64,000 nucleotides of DNA. It comes from Streptomyces sp. SN-593 (GTDB lineage: Bacteria; Actinomycetota; Actinomycetes; Streptomycetales; Streptomycetaceae). Shown one piece after another: positions 16,890 to 26,100 of this stretch (the stretch's first letter is position 1; every line of letters begins with the position of its first letter). A program made the translations under genes and the position numbers. The notes below the pieces were generated by a model. That model did not search any database and had not been told where the DNA came from. It was given only the letters and a program-made list of their open reading frames with translations. The stretch covers positions 2,797,501 through 2,861,500 of the forward strand of contig NZ_AP018365.1 in the NCBI RefSeq assembly GCF_016756395.1, in the 5' to 3' direction.

Positions 16890-17960
16890 ATGCCGATCTG
16901 TGCCAACGGCCACCAGAGCAGCGCCACCGACTGGTGCGAGGTCTGCGGCCTGCTGATGGCGTCGCCGGCCGCGGGGTCGCGGCCGGCGTCCTCCGCGTCG
17001 TCGTCCTCGGCCTCGCCGGTCTCGGCCCCGCCGTCCTCGCCCTCGCCGCCCGGGTTCGGCGAGGGCCCGGCGGGCGGCTCCGAGCGCTGCCCGAACTGCG
17101 GGACGCCGCGGGAGGGCGCCGCGCTGTTCTGCGAGGAGTGCCGCTACAACTTCCGCACCCACGCGGCGACCGTGGTGCCGCCGCAGCCCGTCCCGCCCGA
17201 GTACCCGCCCTACCAGCGGCAGGAGTCGCAGGTCTCGCGGCCGTCCCAGGTCAACCGGCCGGCGGAGTCGGTGCCGGACGGCTCGGTCACCGTCACCTCC
17301 GGCTCGGGGGACTTCGTGCTCGACCCGCCGTCCAGGCCGGCGCGGCCGGGGGCGTACGAGCCGGGGTCCGCAGGGCCGGGGGCGTACGAGCCGGGGTCCG
17401 CAGGGTCGGGGGCATCCGCGCCGGAGTTCGCGGGGTCGGGGGCATCCGCGCCGGGGTCCGCGGGGCCGGGGGCATCCGCGCCGGGGTCCGCGGGGCCGGG
17501 CGGCTCGGCCACCGCCACCGGGCAGCCGCCGCAGTCCGCCGCGGCGGGCAGCAGCGCCGGCTGGGTGGCGGTGATCGCCGCGGACCGGGCGTACTTCACC
17601 GCGATGATGGCCCGCAGCGGGCCCGACGCCGGGAAGCTGTACTTCCCCGTGTTCTCCCCGGAGGTGGAGGTCCCGCTCACCGGGCACCAGGTCACGATCG
17701 GACGCCGCCGGCACAGCACCGGCGAGGCGCCGGACATCGACCTGTCCCGCTCCCCGGAGGACCCGGGGGTGTCGCACCACCACGCGGTGCTGGTGCAGCA
17801 GCCGGACGGTTCGTGGTCGGTGGTCGACCAGGACTCCACGAACGGGACCACGGTGAACCTCGCCGAGGAGTCCATCCGGCCCTACCTGCCCGTCCCCCTG
17901 GCCGAGGGGGACCGGGTGCACGTCGGCGCGTGGACCACGATCACGCTGCGGCGGATGTGA
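16890..17960 (+). CDS. FHA domain protein with N-terminal zinc ribbons
   Basis: This 356-residue protein begins with Cys/His motifs (CANGHQSSATDWCEVCG, then CPNCGTPREGAALFCEECRY). A Pro/Gly/Ser linker with five ten-residue repeats follows, and a C-terminal FHA domain (about residues 255-356). FHA phosphothreonine-binding residues are present: Arg272 in IGRRR, SHHHAVL, and Ser316/Asn318 in DSTNGT. Being downstream of PknG and PP2C, it is the likely phosphorylation target or reader, similar in role to mycobacterial GarA. However, the ETTVETT phosphosite of GarA is not present and the protein is twice as long. A small hairpin (CCGCCCG, three bases, CGGGCGG) lies just before the ribosome site. 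Confidence 0.9.
   Translation: MPICANGHQSSATDWCEVCGLLMASPAAGSRPASSASSSSASPVSAPPSSPSPPGFGEGPAGGSERCPNCGTPREGAALFCEECRYNFRTHAATVVPPQPVPPEYPPYQRQESQVSRPSQVNRPAESVPDGSVTVTSGSGDFVLDPPSRPARPGAYEPGSAGPGAYEPGSAGSGASAPEFAGSGASAPGSAGPGASAPGSAGPGGSATATGQPPQSAAAGSSAGWVAVIAADRAYFTAMMARSGPDAGKLYFPVFSPEVEVPLTGHQVTIGRRRHSTGEAPDIDLSRSPEDPGVSHHHAVLVQQPDGSWSVVDQDSTNGTTVNLAEESIRPYLPVPLAEGDRVHVGAWTTITLRRM
17341..17500. repeat. 30-bp tandem repeats in FHA protein linker
   Basis: Five full 30-bp copies and a partial sixth begin at 17341, 17371, 17401, 17431, 17461 and 17491. They encode ten-residue units of the type GAYEPGSAGP and GASAPGSAGP. The first two copies are nearly identical to each other, and the last three form a second subfamily. 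The frame is kept, so copy number can change without breaking the protein. Confidence 0.95.
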
Positions 17961-17978
17961 GCCCCGCGGCCCGGGCGT

Positions 17979-18959
17979 TCACGTCCCGGCGATCGGCCAG
18001 GTGTGCGGGCCGTCGGGACGGTCGCGCCAGATCCACTGGTCCGGGCCGTCGACGGTGAGGCCGTAGCGGGTGCGGTCGGCGGCGGACGCCCGGCCGAACA
18101 CGCTCACGGCGAGGCCGTGTTCGGGGGTGCCGGCCGGTGCGCCGGAGGCTCCGCGCAGCGGGACGAAGTACGCGGGCGTGGGCAGGAACCGTCCCTCCGC
18201 CCGGCCGGGCCCGTGCACGGTCAGGGCCACCAGGCCGGCGGCCAGCGGCAGCAGCGCCAGGCCGCCGGGCACGCACTGCTCCAGCCAGGCCGCGGGCACC
18301 CCCGGCAGCTCGCAGGTGGCCATGATCCGGTCGTACGGGGCGCGGGGCGGATGCCCCAGCGCGCCGTCGCCGGTGACCACGGCGACCGAGCGGGCCGCCT
18401 CGGTGCCGTAGGCGTCCAGGTGGGCGCGGGCCGCGGCCGTGATCTCCGGCTCCAGGTCGATCGTGGTCACCGTGCCCGGGCCGAGCCGGTGGGCCAGGAG
18501 CGCCGCGTTGTAGCCGGTGCCCGCACCGATCTCCAGCACCCGTTCCCCGCCGTGGACGTCCAGCGCCTGGCACATCAGCGCCATGAGCGAGGGCTGGCTG
18601 CTGGAGGAGACAAGCTCGCCGCCGACCACGCGGGTGGCGATCGGCCGGTCCTCGTAGGCCGCCGCGAGCCGCCGGCCCGACCAGCCGTCGAACCCCGCGT
18701 ACCCGCCCCCGTCCCCGCCTCCACCGCCCGCGGGCTCGTCCTCGTAGCCGTCGTCGTACCCGTCCTCGTAGCCGCCCTCGTCGTCCAGCACGAACAGGTC
18801 GCGCGGGACCTCTTCGAAGGCCGCCCGCCAGGCGGGGTCGGTCAAGCCGCCGCCGGCCACGATGCGGGAGACCATCCGGGCCCGCAGCGACCCCGCGGCG
18901 GCGGCGTACCGCTGCCCGCGGCGTCCCTGCTGCCGCCCGTCGGGCCCTGTTCCGGCCAT
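17979..18959 (-). CDS. protein-L-isoaspartate O-methyltransferase-like protein
   Basis: This protein of about 326 residues has a PCMT-type SAM-binding motif, VLEIGAGTGYNAALL, at residues 141-155, preceded by IATRVVGGELVSSSSQPSLMALM, which matches the family's substrate loop. A low-complexity insert rich in Gly, Asp, Tyr and Glu (residues 59-88) interrupts the N-terminal part, and a C-terminal domain of about 120 residues is added. Such extended PCMT-like enzymes occur both as damage-repair methyltransferases and as peptide-modifying enzymes. No precursor peptide gene is nearby, so repair or an unknown target is more likely. GGAGG lies only one base before this ATG, so the true start may differ. 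Confidence 0.8.
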   Translation of the reverse strand: MAGTGPDGRQQGRRGQRYAAAAGSLRARMVSRIVAGGGLTDPAWRAAFEEVPRDLFVLDDEGGYEDGYDDGYEDEPAGGGGGDGGGYAGFDGWSGRRLAAAYEDRPIATRVVGGELVSSSSQPSLMALMCQALDVHGGERVLEIGAGTGYNAALLAHRLGPGTVTTIDLEPEITAAARAHLDAYGTEAARSVAVVTGDGALGHPPRAPYDRIMATCELPGVPAAWLEQCVPGGLALLPLAAGLVALTVHGPGRAEGRFLPTPAYFVPLRGASGAPAGTPEHGLAVSVFGRASAADRTRYGLTVDGPDQWIWRDRPDGPHTWPIAGT

Positions 18960-19043
18960 ACCTCCATCGTGCGCCGGAAAGCCCCCGGAGGACGAACCGG
19001 AACACCGCTGAGGGCCGGGCGGCGCATCTGCGACGATGGAAGG

Positions 19044-19448
19044 GTGAATGAGATCCGGCGCGGCGAGTTGCAGCAGCAGACGTTCTACGAACTCGTCGGC
19101 GGCGAGGAGACCTTCCGCCGCCTCGTACACCGCTTCTACCAGGGCGTCGCCGAGGACCCCGAGCTGCGCGCGATGTACCCGGAGGAGGACCTCGGCCCGG
19201 CCGAGGAGCGCCTGACGCTGTTCCTGATGCAGTACTGGGGCGGCCCGCGCACCTACAGCGACAACCGCGGCCACCCCCGGCTGCGGATGCGGCACATGCC
19301 CTTCGCGGTGGACCGCGCCGCCCACGACGCCTGGCTGCGCCACATGCGGGTGGCCGTCGACTCCCTGGAGCTGCCCGCCGAGCAGGAGCGCCAGCTCTGG
19401 GACTACCTGGTCTACGCCGCCGCCTCGATGGTGAACACCCCGGGCTGA
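19044..19448 (+). CDS. glbO: group II truncated haemoglobin
   Basis: This 134-residue protein is a trHbO-type globin. The haem-pocket stretch FLMQYWGGPRTYSDNRGHPRLRMRHMPFAV contains the proximal His in LRMRHMPF and the group II signature YWGGP. FYQGVAEDPELRAMYP forms the B-CD region with its Tyr. It binds haem and probably O2 or NO in the cytoplasm. The GTG start is within 85 bases of the divergent methyltransferase start, so the two share a promoter region. The length fits the family. Confidence 0.93.
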   Translation: MNEIRRGELQQQTFYELVGGEETFRRLVHRFYQGVAEDPELRAMYPEEDLGPAEERLTLFLMQYWGGPRTYSDNRGHPRLRMRHMPFAVDRAAHDAWLRHMRVAVDSLELPAEQERQLWDYLVYAAASMVNTPG

Positions 19449-19618
19449 CCCCGCCCCGCGTCCCCGTGGGCCCGCTGGCCCGGTCGGTGTGGCCGGAAAC
19501 GTGCGCCCGGGACGTCCGCTCGGCGGACCATCACGATCGGATTGCGACATGGGCCGCCCCGCTTATGCGCCGCCGCGCTCTTTGAGAGCATCCCGTCAGG
19601 AACCGACGGGGGGAACGT

Positions 19619-22600
19619 GTGACCGGATTCGTCCTGCTACGTGTCCGGGCGCATCGGCTCCTGCTCGCCGCCGCCCTCCTCACGGTGCTGCTGACCACGT
19701 GCGTGCTCGCCACGTTCACCGCCTTCACCGGGGCGATAGGCGACGCGGCCCTGCGCCGCACCCTCCAGCACCAGGCCGCCGGCCAGGCCACCGTCGAGGT
19801 GCAGAGCGACCTGAACGGCACCACCGCGGCGGCCGTCGACAAGGCCGTGCGCGGCCACCTGAGCGACGCCTTCGCCGGGCTGCCCACCAGCGTCCACGGC
19901 AGCACCCGCTCCGGCCCGTACGGCCTGCCCAGGAGCCCGCGGACCCCGGCCCCGACCTCGGACGACGAGCCCGACCTGACCCTGCTGGCCACCTTCGACC
20001 GCGCCCAGGTCCGGCTGGTGGAGGGGAGGTGGCCGGCCGCGGCCGGGCGGAGCGCCTCGCGGGTGCAGGTCGCCGTCCCGCAGGTGGCCGCGCAGGACCT
20101 CGGCGCCTCACCCGGCGACGTCCTCACCCTCGCCGACCGGCTCGGCGGCGCCCCGCTGACCATCCAGATCAGCGGCGTGTTCCAGCCACGCGACCCGGCC
20201 TCCCCGTACTGGCACCTCGACCCGCTGGGCGGGCGCGGCGCGCACACCGTCGCGTTCACCACGTACGGGCCGATGCTCGCCGACCCGGGCACCTTCGACT
20301 CCGGCCGGGTCACCGCGGCCGCGATGTCCTGGCAGGCCACCGGCGACTTCCGGCACGCCGGCGCGCGGTCCATGGACCGGCTGGAGAACGGCGTCCGGCA
20401 GACGCTCTACGCGCTCCACGACGACCAGGCCACCTCCACCACCACCGCGAGCAGCGGCCTGCCCGACCTGCTCGACGCGCTGCGCCGCAGCATGCTCGTC
20501 ACCCGCTCGACGCTGCTGATCGGCGCGCTGCAACTGGTGATCCTGGCCGGCTTCGCGCTGCTGCTGGTGGCCGGGCTGCTCGCCGAGGAGCGGGCCGGGG
20601 AGACCGCGCTGCTGCGCGCCCGCGGCGGGTCGCGGGCCCGGGTCGCCCGGCTGGCCGGCGGGGAGGCGCTGCTGCTCGCGGTGCCCGCGGCCGTGGTCGC
20701 CCCGCTCCTGGCCGGGCCGGTCACGCGGGGGCTGGCCGGCACCGGCGCCATGGCCCGCACCGGCGTCAGCCTCGGCTCCGGCAGCACGGGCCCGGCCTGG
20801 CTGGTCGCGCTGGCCGCCGCGCTCGCCTGCGCCTGCGCGGTGATCGTGCCGGCGCTGCGCACCGGAGGCCCCGGCGCCGTAGGGACCGCGCGCGCCCGGC
20901 TCCGCTCGCTGCCGGGCGGAGTGCAGGCCGGCGCGGACATCGGGCTGCTGATCGTCGCGGGCATCGCCTACTGGCAGTTGGACCGGCGCGCGTCGGGCAG
21001 CGGCGCGCTGAGCACGAACGCGGGCGGCGGCCTCGGGGTGGACCCGATCCTCGTGGCGGCACCCGCGCTGTGCCTGCTGGCCGGCACGATGCTGGTGCTG
21101 CGGCTGCTGCCGCTGGTGGCGAAGCTCGGCGAACGGCGGGCAGCGCGCGGCCGCGCGCTGCCGCTGGCGCTCGCCGGCTGGCAGCTCGCGCGGCGGCCCC
21201 GGCGCGGCGCGGGAGCCGCGCTGCTGCTGGTGCTGGCGATCGCGATGGGGGTCTTTTCGATCGGGCAGAGCGCGAGCTGGGACCGCTCGCAGCGCGACCA
21301 GGCGCAGTACGCCGTCGGCGCCGACCTGCGCGTCACCGGCATGACGACCCCGCCGTTCGGGCAGCCCGGGATCTTCGCGCACCAGGCGGGCATCGCCGCC
21401 GCGGCCCCCGCCGGCAGCGCCGGCCTCCTCCTCGACCAGAACCGGACGGCGACCGTGCTGGCCATCGACTCCGCGCGGGCCGGGAAGGCGATGCGGTTCC
21501 GTTCCGACCTCACCGGGGGGCGGTCGGCGGCCGAGGTGCTGGCACCGCTGCGCGAGGGGGTCCGGGCCGGCGGCGGTTTCGCGCTGCCGGCGGACGCGCG
21601 GAAGGCGGGGTTCGAGGCTGTGCTGAGGCCGGGCGCGGGCGGGTCCGGGGAGTCAGGCGGGTCCGGCGGGTCCGGCGGGTCCGGGGAGTCGGGCGGGCCG
21701 GGCGGGCCGGGCGGATCGGGCGGATCGGGCGGATCGGGTTCAGGGGGGACCGGGGGTTCGGCCGATCCGGGCGGTGCGGCCGGCACCCCGGGCGCCGTGG
21801 ACCACGTCGGCCTCGACATCGTGGACGCCGACGGCGTGCCGTACTCCGTCCCGATCGGCGACGTACCCGCCGACGGCCGGCCGCACCCGCTGGTCCTCGA
21901 CATCGCCTCGCTGGCCGGCGCGGCGGACGGCGCGCCCGCCGGTCCGCTGCTGGTCACCGGCCTGAGCGTCGGCTTCGACGTCCCGGACCAGGACGGGGCC
22001 TACACGCTGGCGGTCTCGGACGCGCGGGTCACCGATGCCGCGGGCACCGTCCGCACGCTGGCGGTGCCCACCCAGCAGTGGTCGTCCGCGCCCGCCTTCG
22101 ACGACCCCTCGCTCGCCCAGTTGCCGCGCACGCGCGACCCGCAGTCCGAGGTCCCGCGCGTCGGCGGGGGCGCGACGCTGGCGCTGCGCTACGACACCGG
22201 CGCCGTCCAGGTCACCAGGGGCGCCTCCGACGCGGCGCCGACCGCGACGGTGCAGGTCCGCGCGAACACCCCCGAGCCGCCCGCCGTCTCCGGTGTCGCC
22301 ACCGACGCCTTCCTCGCCTCGCAGCACGCGAAGGTCGGCGGCAGCGTCACCGTCCAACTGGGCGGTGTCCAGGTGCCGGTGCGCGTCGCGGGTTCGGTCC
22401 GCGCGATCCCCGGGCTCGGCGACGGCCGGACGGCCGGCACGGGTGCGGCCGGGTCCGACGGCTCGGCCGCGGGCTCCGGGTCCGACGGCTCCGACGCGTC
22501 CGACAGTTCGTCGCCCGGGTCGGACGCGGACGGCGGGGCGGGGTCGGACGCCGACCAGGACGTCGGCGGCGTGATCGTCGACCTGCGCGCGGTCAACCAG

Positions 22601-23194
22601 TACCTCCGGTCCCACGACGGCCAGGCCGTGGAGCCCACCGAGTGGTGGATCGCCGCCCGCCCGGGCGCGACCGCGCGGACCGCCGCGGCGCTGCGCGCCC
22701 GTACGGACGTCGACACCGTCCTGGTCGCCGACGAGACCGCCGCCGACCTGCGGTCCGACCCGCTGGGCGCCGGCCCGCAGTCGGCGCTGCCGGCCGCGGT
22801 CGTGGCCGCGGTGGTGCTGGCCGCGCTCGGCTTCGCGGTCTCCTCGGCGGGCGCGGTGCGCGAGCGCACCGCGGAGTTCGCGGTCCTGCGGGCGCTGGGC
22901 GCGCCCCGGCGCCAGCTCGCCCGGGTGATCGCGGCCGAGCAGGGGCTGCTGGTCCTGGTGTCGCTGGTCGTCGGCGCGGCGCTCGGCGCGCTGCTGACCC
23001 GGCTCGTGACGCCGCTGATCGTGCTGACCCCGCAGGCCACCACCCCCGTACCGCCCCTGGTCGTCCGACTGCCGGCCGGCCGCCTGCTCGAACTGCTCGC
23101 GGAGGTCGTGGTGGTGCCGGTCCTGGTGGTCCTGGCGACGGCGGTACGCCGGGGCGACCCGGCGACGGCGCTGCGGCGGCAGGGGGAGGACTGA
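19619..23194 (+). CDS. large FtsX-type ABC exporter permease
   Basis: This 1191-residue protein starts with a membrane span (HRLLLAAALLTVLLTTCVLATF), then a large extracytoplasmic domain, an FtsX core around residues 290-420 (LLIGALQLVILAGFALLLVAGLLAEERAGETALLRARGGS), more spans near 505-540, a second large loop that includes a Gly/Ser linker, and a C-terminal FtsX domain (ERTAEFAVLRALGAPRRQLARVIAAEQGLL). The architecture is that of MacB/LolE-like mechanotransmission systems rather than a classical transporter. It starts a three-gene operon with the next permease (one base gap after the stop) and an ATPase. The substrate is unknown. Confidence 0.9.
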   Translation: MTGFVLLRVRAHRLLLAAALLTVLLTTCVLATFTAFTGAIGDAALRRTLQHQAAGQATVEVQSDLNGTTAAAVDKAVRGHLSDAFAGLPTSVHGSTRSGPYGLPRSPRTPAPTSDDEPDLTLLATFDRAQVRLVEGRWPAAAGRSASRVQVAVPQVAAQDLGASPGDVLTLADRLGGAPLTIQISGVFQPRDPASPYWHLDPLGGRGAHTVAFTTYGPMLADPGTFDSGRVTAAAMSWQATGDFRHAGARSMDRLENGVRQTLYALHDDQATSTTTASSGLPDLLDALRRSMLVTRSTLLIGALQLVILAGFALLLVAGLLAEERAGETALLRARGGSRARVARLAGGEALLLAVPAAVVAPLLAGPVTRGLAGTGAMARTGVSLGSGSTGPAWLVALAAALACACAVIVPALRTGGPGAVGTARARLRSLPGGVQAGADIGLLIVAGIAYWQLDRRASGSGALSTNAGGGLGVDPILVAAPALCLLAGTMLVLRLLPLVAKLGERRAARGRALPLALAGWQLARRPRRGAGAALLLVLAIAMGVFSIGQSASWDRSQRDQAQYAVGADLRVTGMTTPPFGQPGIFAHQAGIAAAAPAGSAGLLLDQNRTATVLAIDSARAGKAMRFRSDLTGGRSAAEVLAPLREGVRAGGGFALPADARKAGFEAVLRPGAGGSGESGGSGGSGGSGESGGPGGPGGSGGSGGSGSGGTGGSADPGGAAGTPGAVDHVGLDIVDADGVPYSVPIGDVPADGRPHPLVLDIASLAGAADGAPAGPLLVTGLSVGFDVPDQDGAYTLAVSDARVTDAAGTVRTLAVPTQQWSSAPAFDDPSLAQLPRTRDPQSEVPRVGGGATLALRYDTGAVQVTRGASDAAPTATVQVRANTPEPPAVSGVATDAFLASQHAKVGGSVTVQLGGVQVPVRVAGSVRAIPGLGDGRTAGTGAAGSDGSAAGSGSDGSDASDSSSPGSDADGGAGSDADQDVGGVIVDLRAVNQYLRSHDGQAVEPTEWWIAARPGATARTAAALRARTDVDTVLVADETAADLRSDPLGAGPQSALPAAVVAAVVLAALGFAVSSAGAVRERTAEFAVLRALGAPRRQLARVIAAEQGLLVLVSLVVGAALGALLTRLVTPLIVLTPQATTPVPPLVVRLPAGRLLELLAEVVVVPVLVVLATAVRRGDPATALRRQGED
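21635..21765. repeat. 9-bp Gly/Ser repeat tract inside permease gene
   Basis: A run of GGGTCCGGC, GGATCGGGC and related nine-base units encodes a (GGS)n/(GGP)n linker of about 40 residues in the second extracytoplasmic loop of the first permease. It stays in frame and divides two folded extracellular parts. Slippage could vary its length. Confidence 0.9.
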
Positions 23195-23195
23195 G

Positions 23196-26100
23196 ATGGC
23201 GGCGCGGAAGCAGGACGGCGGCGGGCGGAAGCCGGAGGAGGGCGCGCGGAACCCGGCGGGCGCGGAGGCTGCGGCGGACACGGCGAGCGCGGCAGGCGCC
23301 GCGGGTTCGGCGGGTATGGCTGGTGCCCCAGGTGCCCCAGGCACGGCTGGCGCGGGCGGACCGCGGGCTGCGGCGGACCCGGCCGGCACGGCGCCCGCGC
23401 AGGCTCCGGCGGACACCGCCGCCCCCGGGGACGTGCGGCTCGCCTGGGTCCGGGTGCGGCTGCGCTCCGCCCGCGGCGCGACCCTGGCCGCCTTCGTGCT
23501 CGTGCTCGTCACCGCCTTCCTCGCGGCGGCGCTGCCGCGGGCCGTGGACCGCTACGAGGACGGGGCGCTGCGGCACGCGGTGCGGGCCGGCCAGTACCAG
23601 GACCGCGGGATCGCCCTGACCGAGAGCTACGAGGCACAGCAGGGCCTCGGCGGAACCGACCCGCTCCGGCCGGCGGGCATCGACGCCGTCCAGACCGCGG
23701 CCCGCTCGCTGCTGGCGCGCTCCGTTCCGCTCGCCCCGGGCGCCTCCGTCCAGGGGGCCCGTACCACCAAGGAGTCCGAGGTCACCGACCCCGGACTGCC
23801 GCTCACCTCCTCGCATCCGCCGACCGCCGACCTCGTCGCGCAGGCGGGCGTCGCGGCGCACGCCCGGCTGGTGTCCGGCCGGATGCCGCGCGCGCCGGGC
23901 GCCGCGCCCGGCGGATCGGCCCCGGCCGCCGTCGAGGCGGTCGTGACGGTGCGAACGGCCCAGGTGCTCCACCTCGCGGTCGGCCGTACCCTCCACCCGC
24001 GCGGGCTGAGCCCGACCCCGATGACCGTGCGCGTCACCGGCATCGTCGCCCCGCGCGACCCCGGGGCCGCGTACTGGAACGAGGACGACGACCTGCTCGG
24101 CCCGGTGGTGAACTCGCAGCCGGCCGGTATCGGCGAACAGCCCAAGACGTACTGGCACTTCACGCTGCTGACCGACCCCGGCGCCGCCCCCGCGCTGCCG
24201 CAGCTCGGCGCGGGCATCTCCCTCTACTGGTACGAACCGCTGGACGTCGGCCGGCTGACCGCGCACGGCGTCCCCGCGCTGCGCGCCACCCTGGCGTCGC
24301 TGTCCGGCGGCCCGCTGGCGGCCCGGTTGCAGGACGCGGTCGGCAGCCAGGTGGACGTGGGCGACGGCCTCGGCACCACCCTCACGAACTTCGTCCAGGA
24401 ACGCGACGCCACCGACCCGCTGGTGCTGATCGCCGCGGTGGGCGTCGGCACCACCGCGCTGGCCGTACTGCTGATGGCCGGCGGCCTCGCCGCCGAGCGG
24501 CGGCGCACCGAGGTCGCCCTGCTGCGGGCCCGGGGCGGATCGCTGCGCGGAGTCGCCGGGCGGCTCGCCGCGGAGACCGCGGCGGCGGCCGTGCCCGGCG
24601 GCGCGGCCGGCACGCTGCTCGCGCTCCTGCTGCTGCCCACCGGCCGCTGGCTGCTGCCGGTGCTGCTGGCCGCACTGGCCACCGCGGTCGTGGTGCTCGC
24701 GCTGCCGCTGCGGGCCGCCTTCGCGGTGCGCAGGCCCCGCCCGGGCGGGCGGGAGGACGTGGCCACGGCCCGGCCGACGCGGCGTCGGCTCGTGGTCGAA
24801 CTGACCGTCGTGGTGCTGACGGTGGGCGCGGTGGTGGCGCTGCGGCAGCGCGGCGGCGGGGGGGCCGGCGGCACCGGCGGCTCCGGGGGCGGCAGCGGTC
24901 CGGGCACCGACCCGTACCTGGCCGCCGCTCCGGTGCTGGTGGCGATCGCCGCCGCGCTGGTCCTGCTGCGCCTGTACCCGCTGCCGCTGCGCCTGCTGGC
25001 CCGCCCCGCGGCCCGGCTGCGCGGCGCGGTCGCCCCTCTCGGGCTGGCCCGCGCGGGCCGCTCCTCCGCGGGTGGCCAGTTGCCGCTGCTGGCGGTGCTG
25101 GTGGCGCTGACCGTGACGTCCTTCGGCGGCTCGGTGCTGGCCGGGATCGGGCAGGGCAGGGACCGGGCGGCCACCGCCACGGTCGGCGCCGACGCCCGGC
25201 TCGACGCGGTCACCTCCACGCTGTCGCCGCGGCTGCCCGCCGCCGTGCGGAAGGTGCCCGGGGTCGGGCTGACCACCACGGCGCGGGTGGAGCAGAACTC
25301 CGCCGACGCGACCTTCAGCGAGTCGTACGCGGTGGTGCTGGTCGACCCGTCCTCGTACGACAGGGTGACCCGCGCGGCCGGGCTGCCGTCCTTCCCGGCG
25401 GGCGCGCTGTCCGGGCACCGGGGGACGGCGGGCGACGAGGTGCTGCCCGCGGTGCTCTCGCCCGGCCTGGCCCGGCAGGTCGGCCGGGAGACGGTCTCGC
25501 TCGACACCGACCTCGGCAGCACCGGCATCCGCACCGCGGCCGTGCTGCCGACCACCCCGGCCGCGCCCGGGAGCGAGTTCGTGATCGTGTCGGCGGCCTC
25601 GGTCGCCGCGCTGGCCCCGGCCGCCGGTTCGGCCGCGGCGCAGGTGGTCCCCACGACGATGCTGGCGATGGCGGCGCCCGGCCGGCGGATCGACGCGAAG
25701 GCGCTGCGCGAGGTGGCGGCGACGGACACCTCGTCGGTGTCGGTCCTGCTGCGCAGCCAGGAACGGGCGGCACTGAAGGACAGTCCGCTCCAGCACGGCG
25801 CCCGGCGGCTGTACCTCGCGGCGGTCGCGGCGGGTGCGGGCTACAGCGCGCTGGCACTGCTGCTGTCGCTCCTCCAGGCGGCGCCGGGTCGGGCCACGCT
25901 GCTGGCGAGGCTGCGGACGATGGGCATGACGCGGGGGCAGGCACGGCGGCTGGTGCTGCTGGAGATGCTGCCGCAGGTGCTGCTGGGCGCGGTCGGCGGC
26001 GTGCTGGTGGGGCTGGCGGTGGTCCCGCTGCTCGGGCCGGGCGTGGACCTGCGGGCGCTGACGTTCGGCACGGCGCCGGGCGACTTCGCCGCGGTCGACT

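Noticed and set aside
17341-17500. CRISPR-like array
   Set aside because: The 30-bp units are contiguous without spacers and lie in frame in the FHA gene; they are a protein repeat.
17979-18959. Lanthipeptide or RiPP methyltransferase
   Set aside because: PCMT-like enzymes occur in such clusters, but no precursor, dehydratase or transporter gene is nearby.
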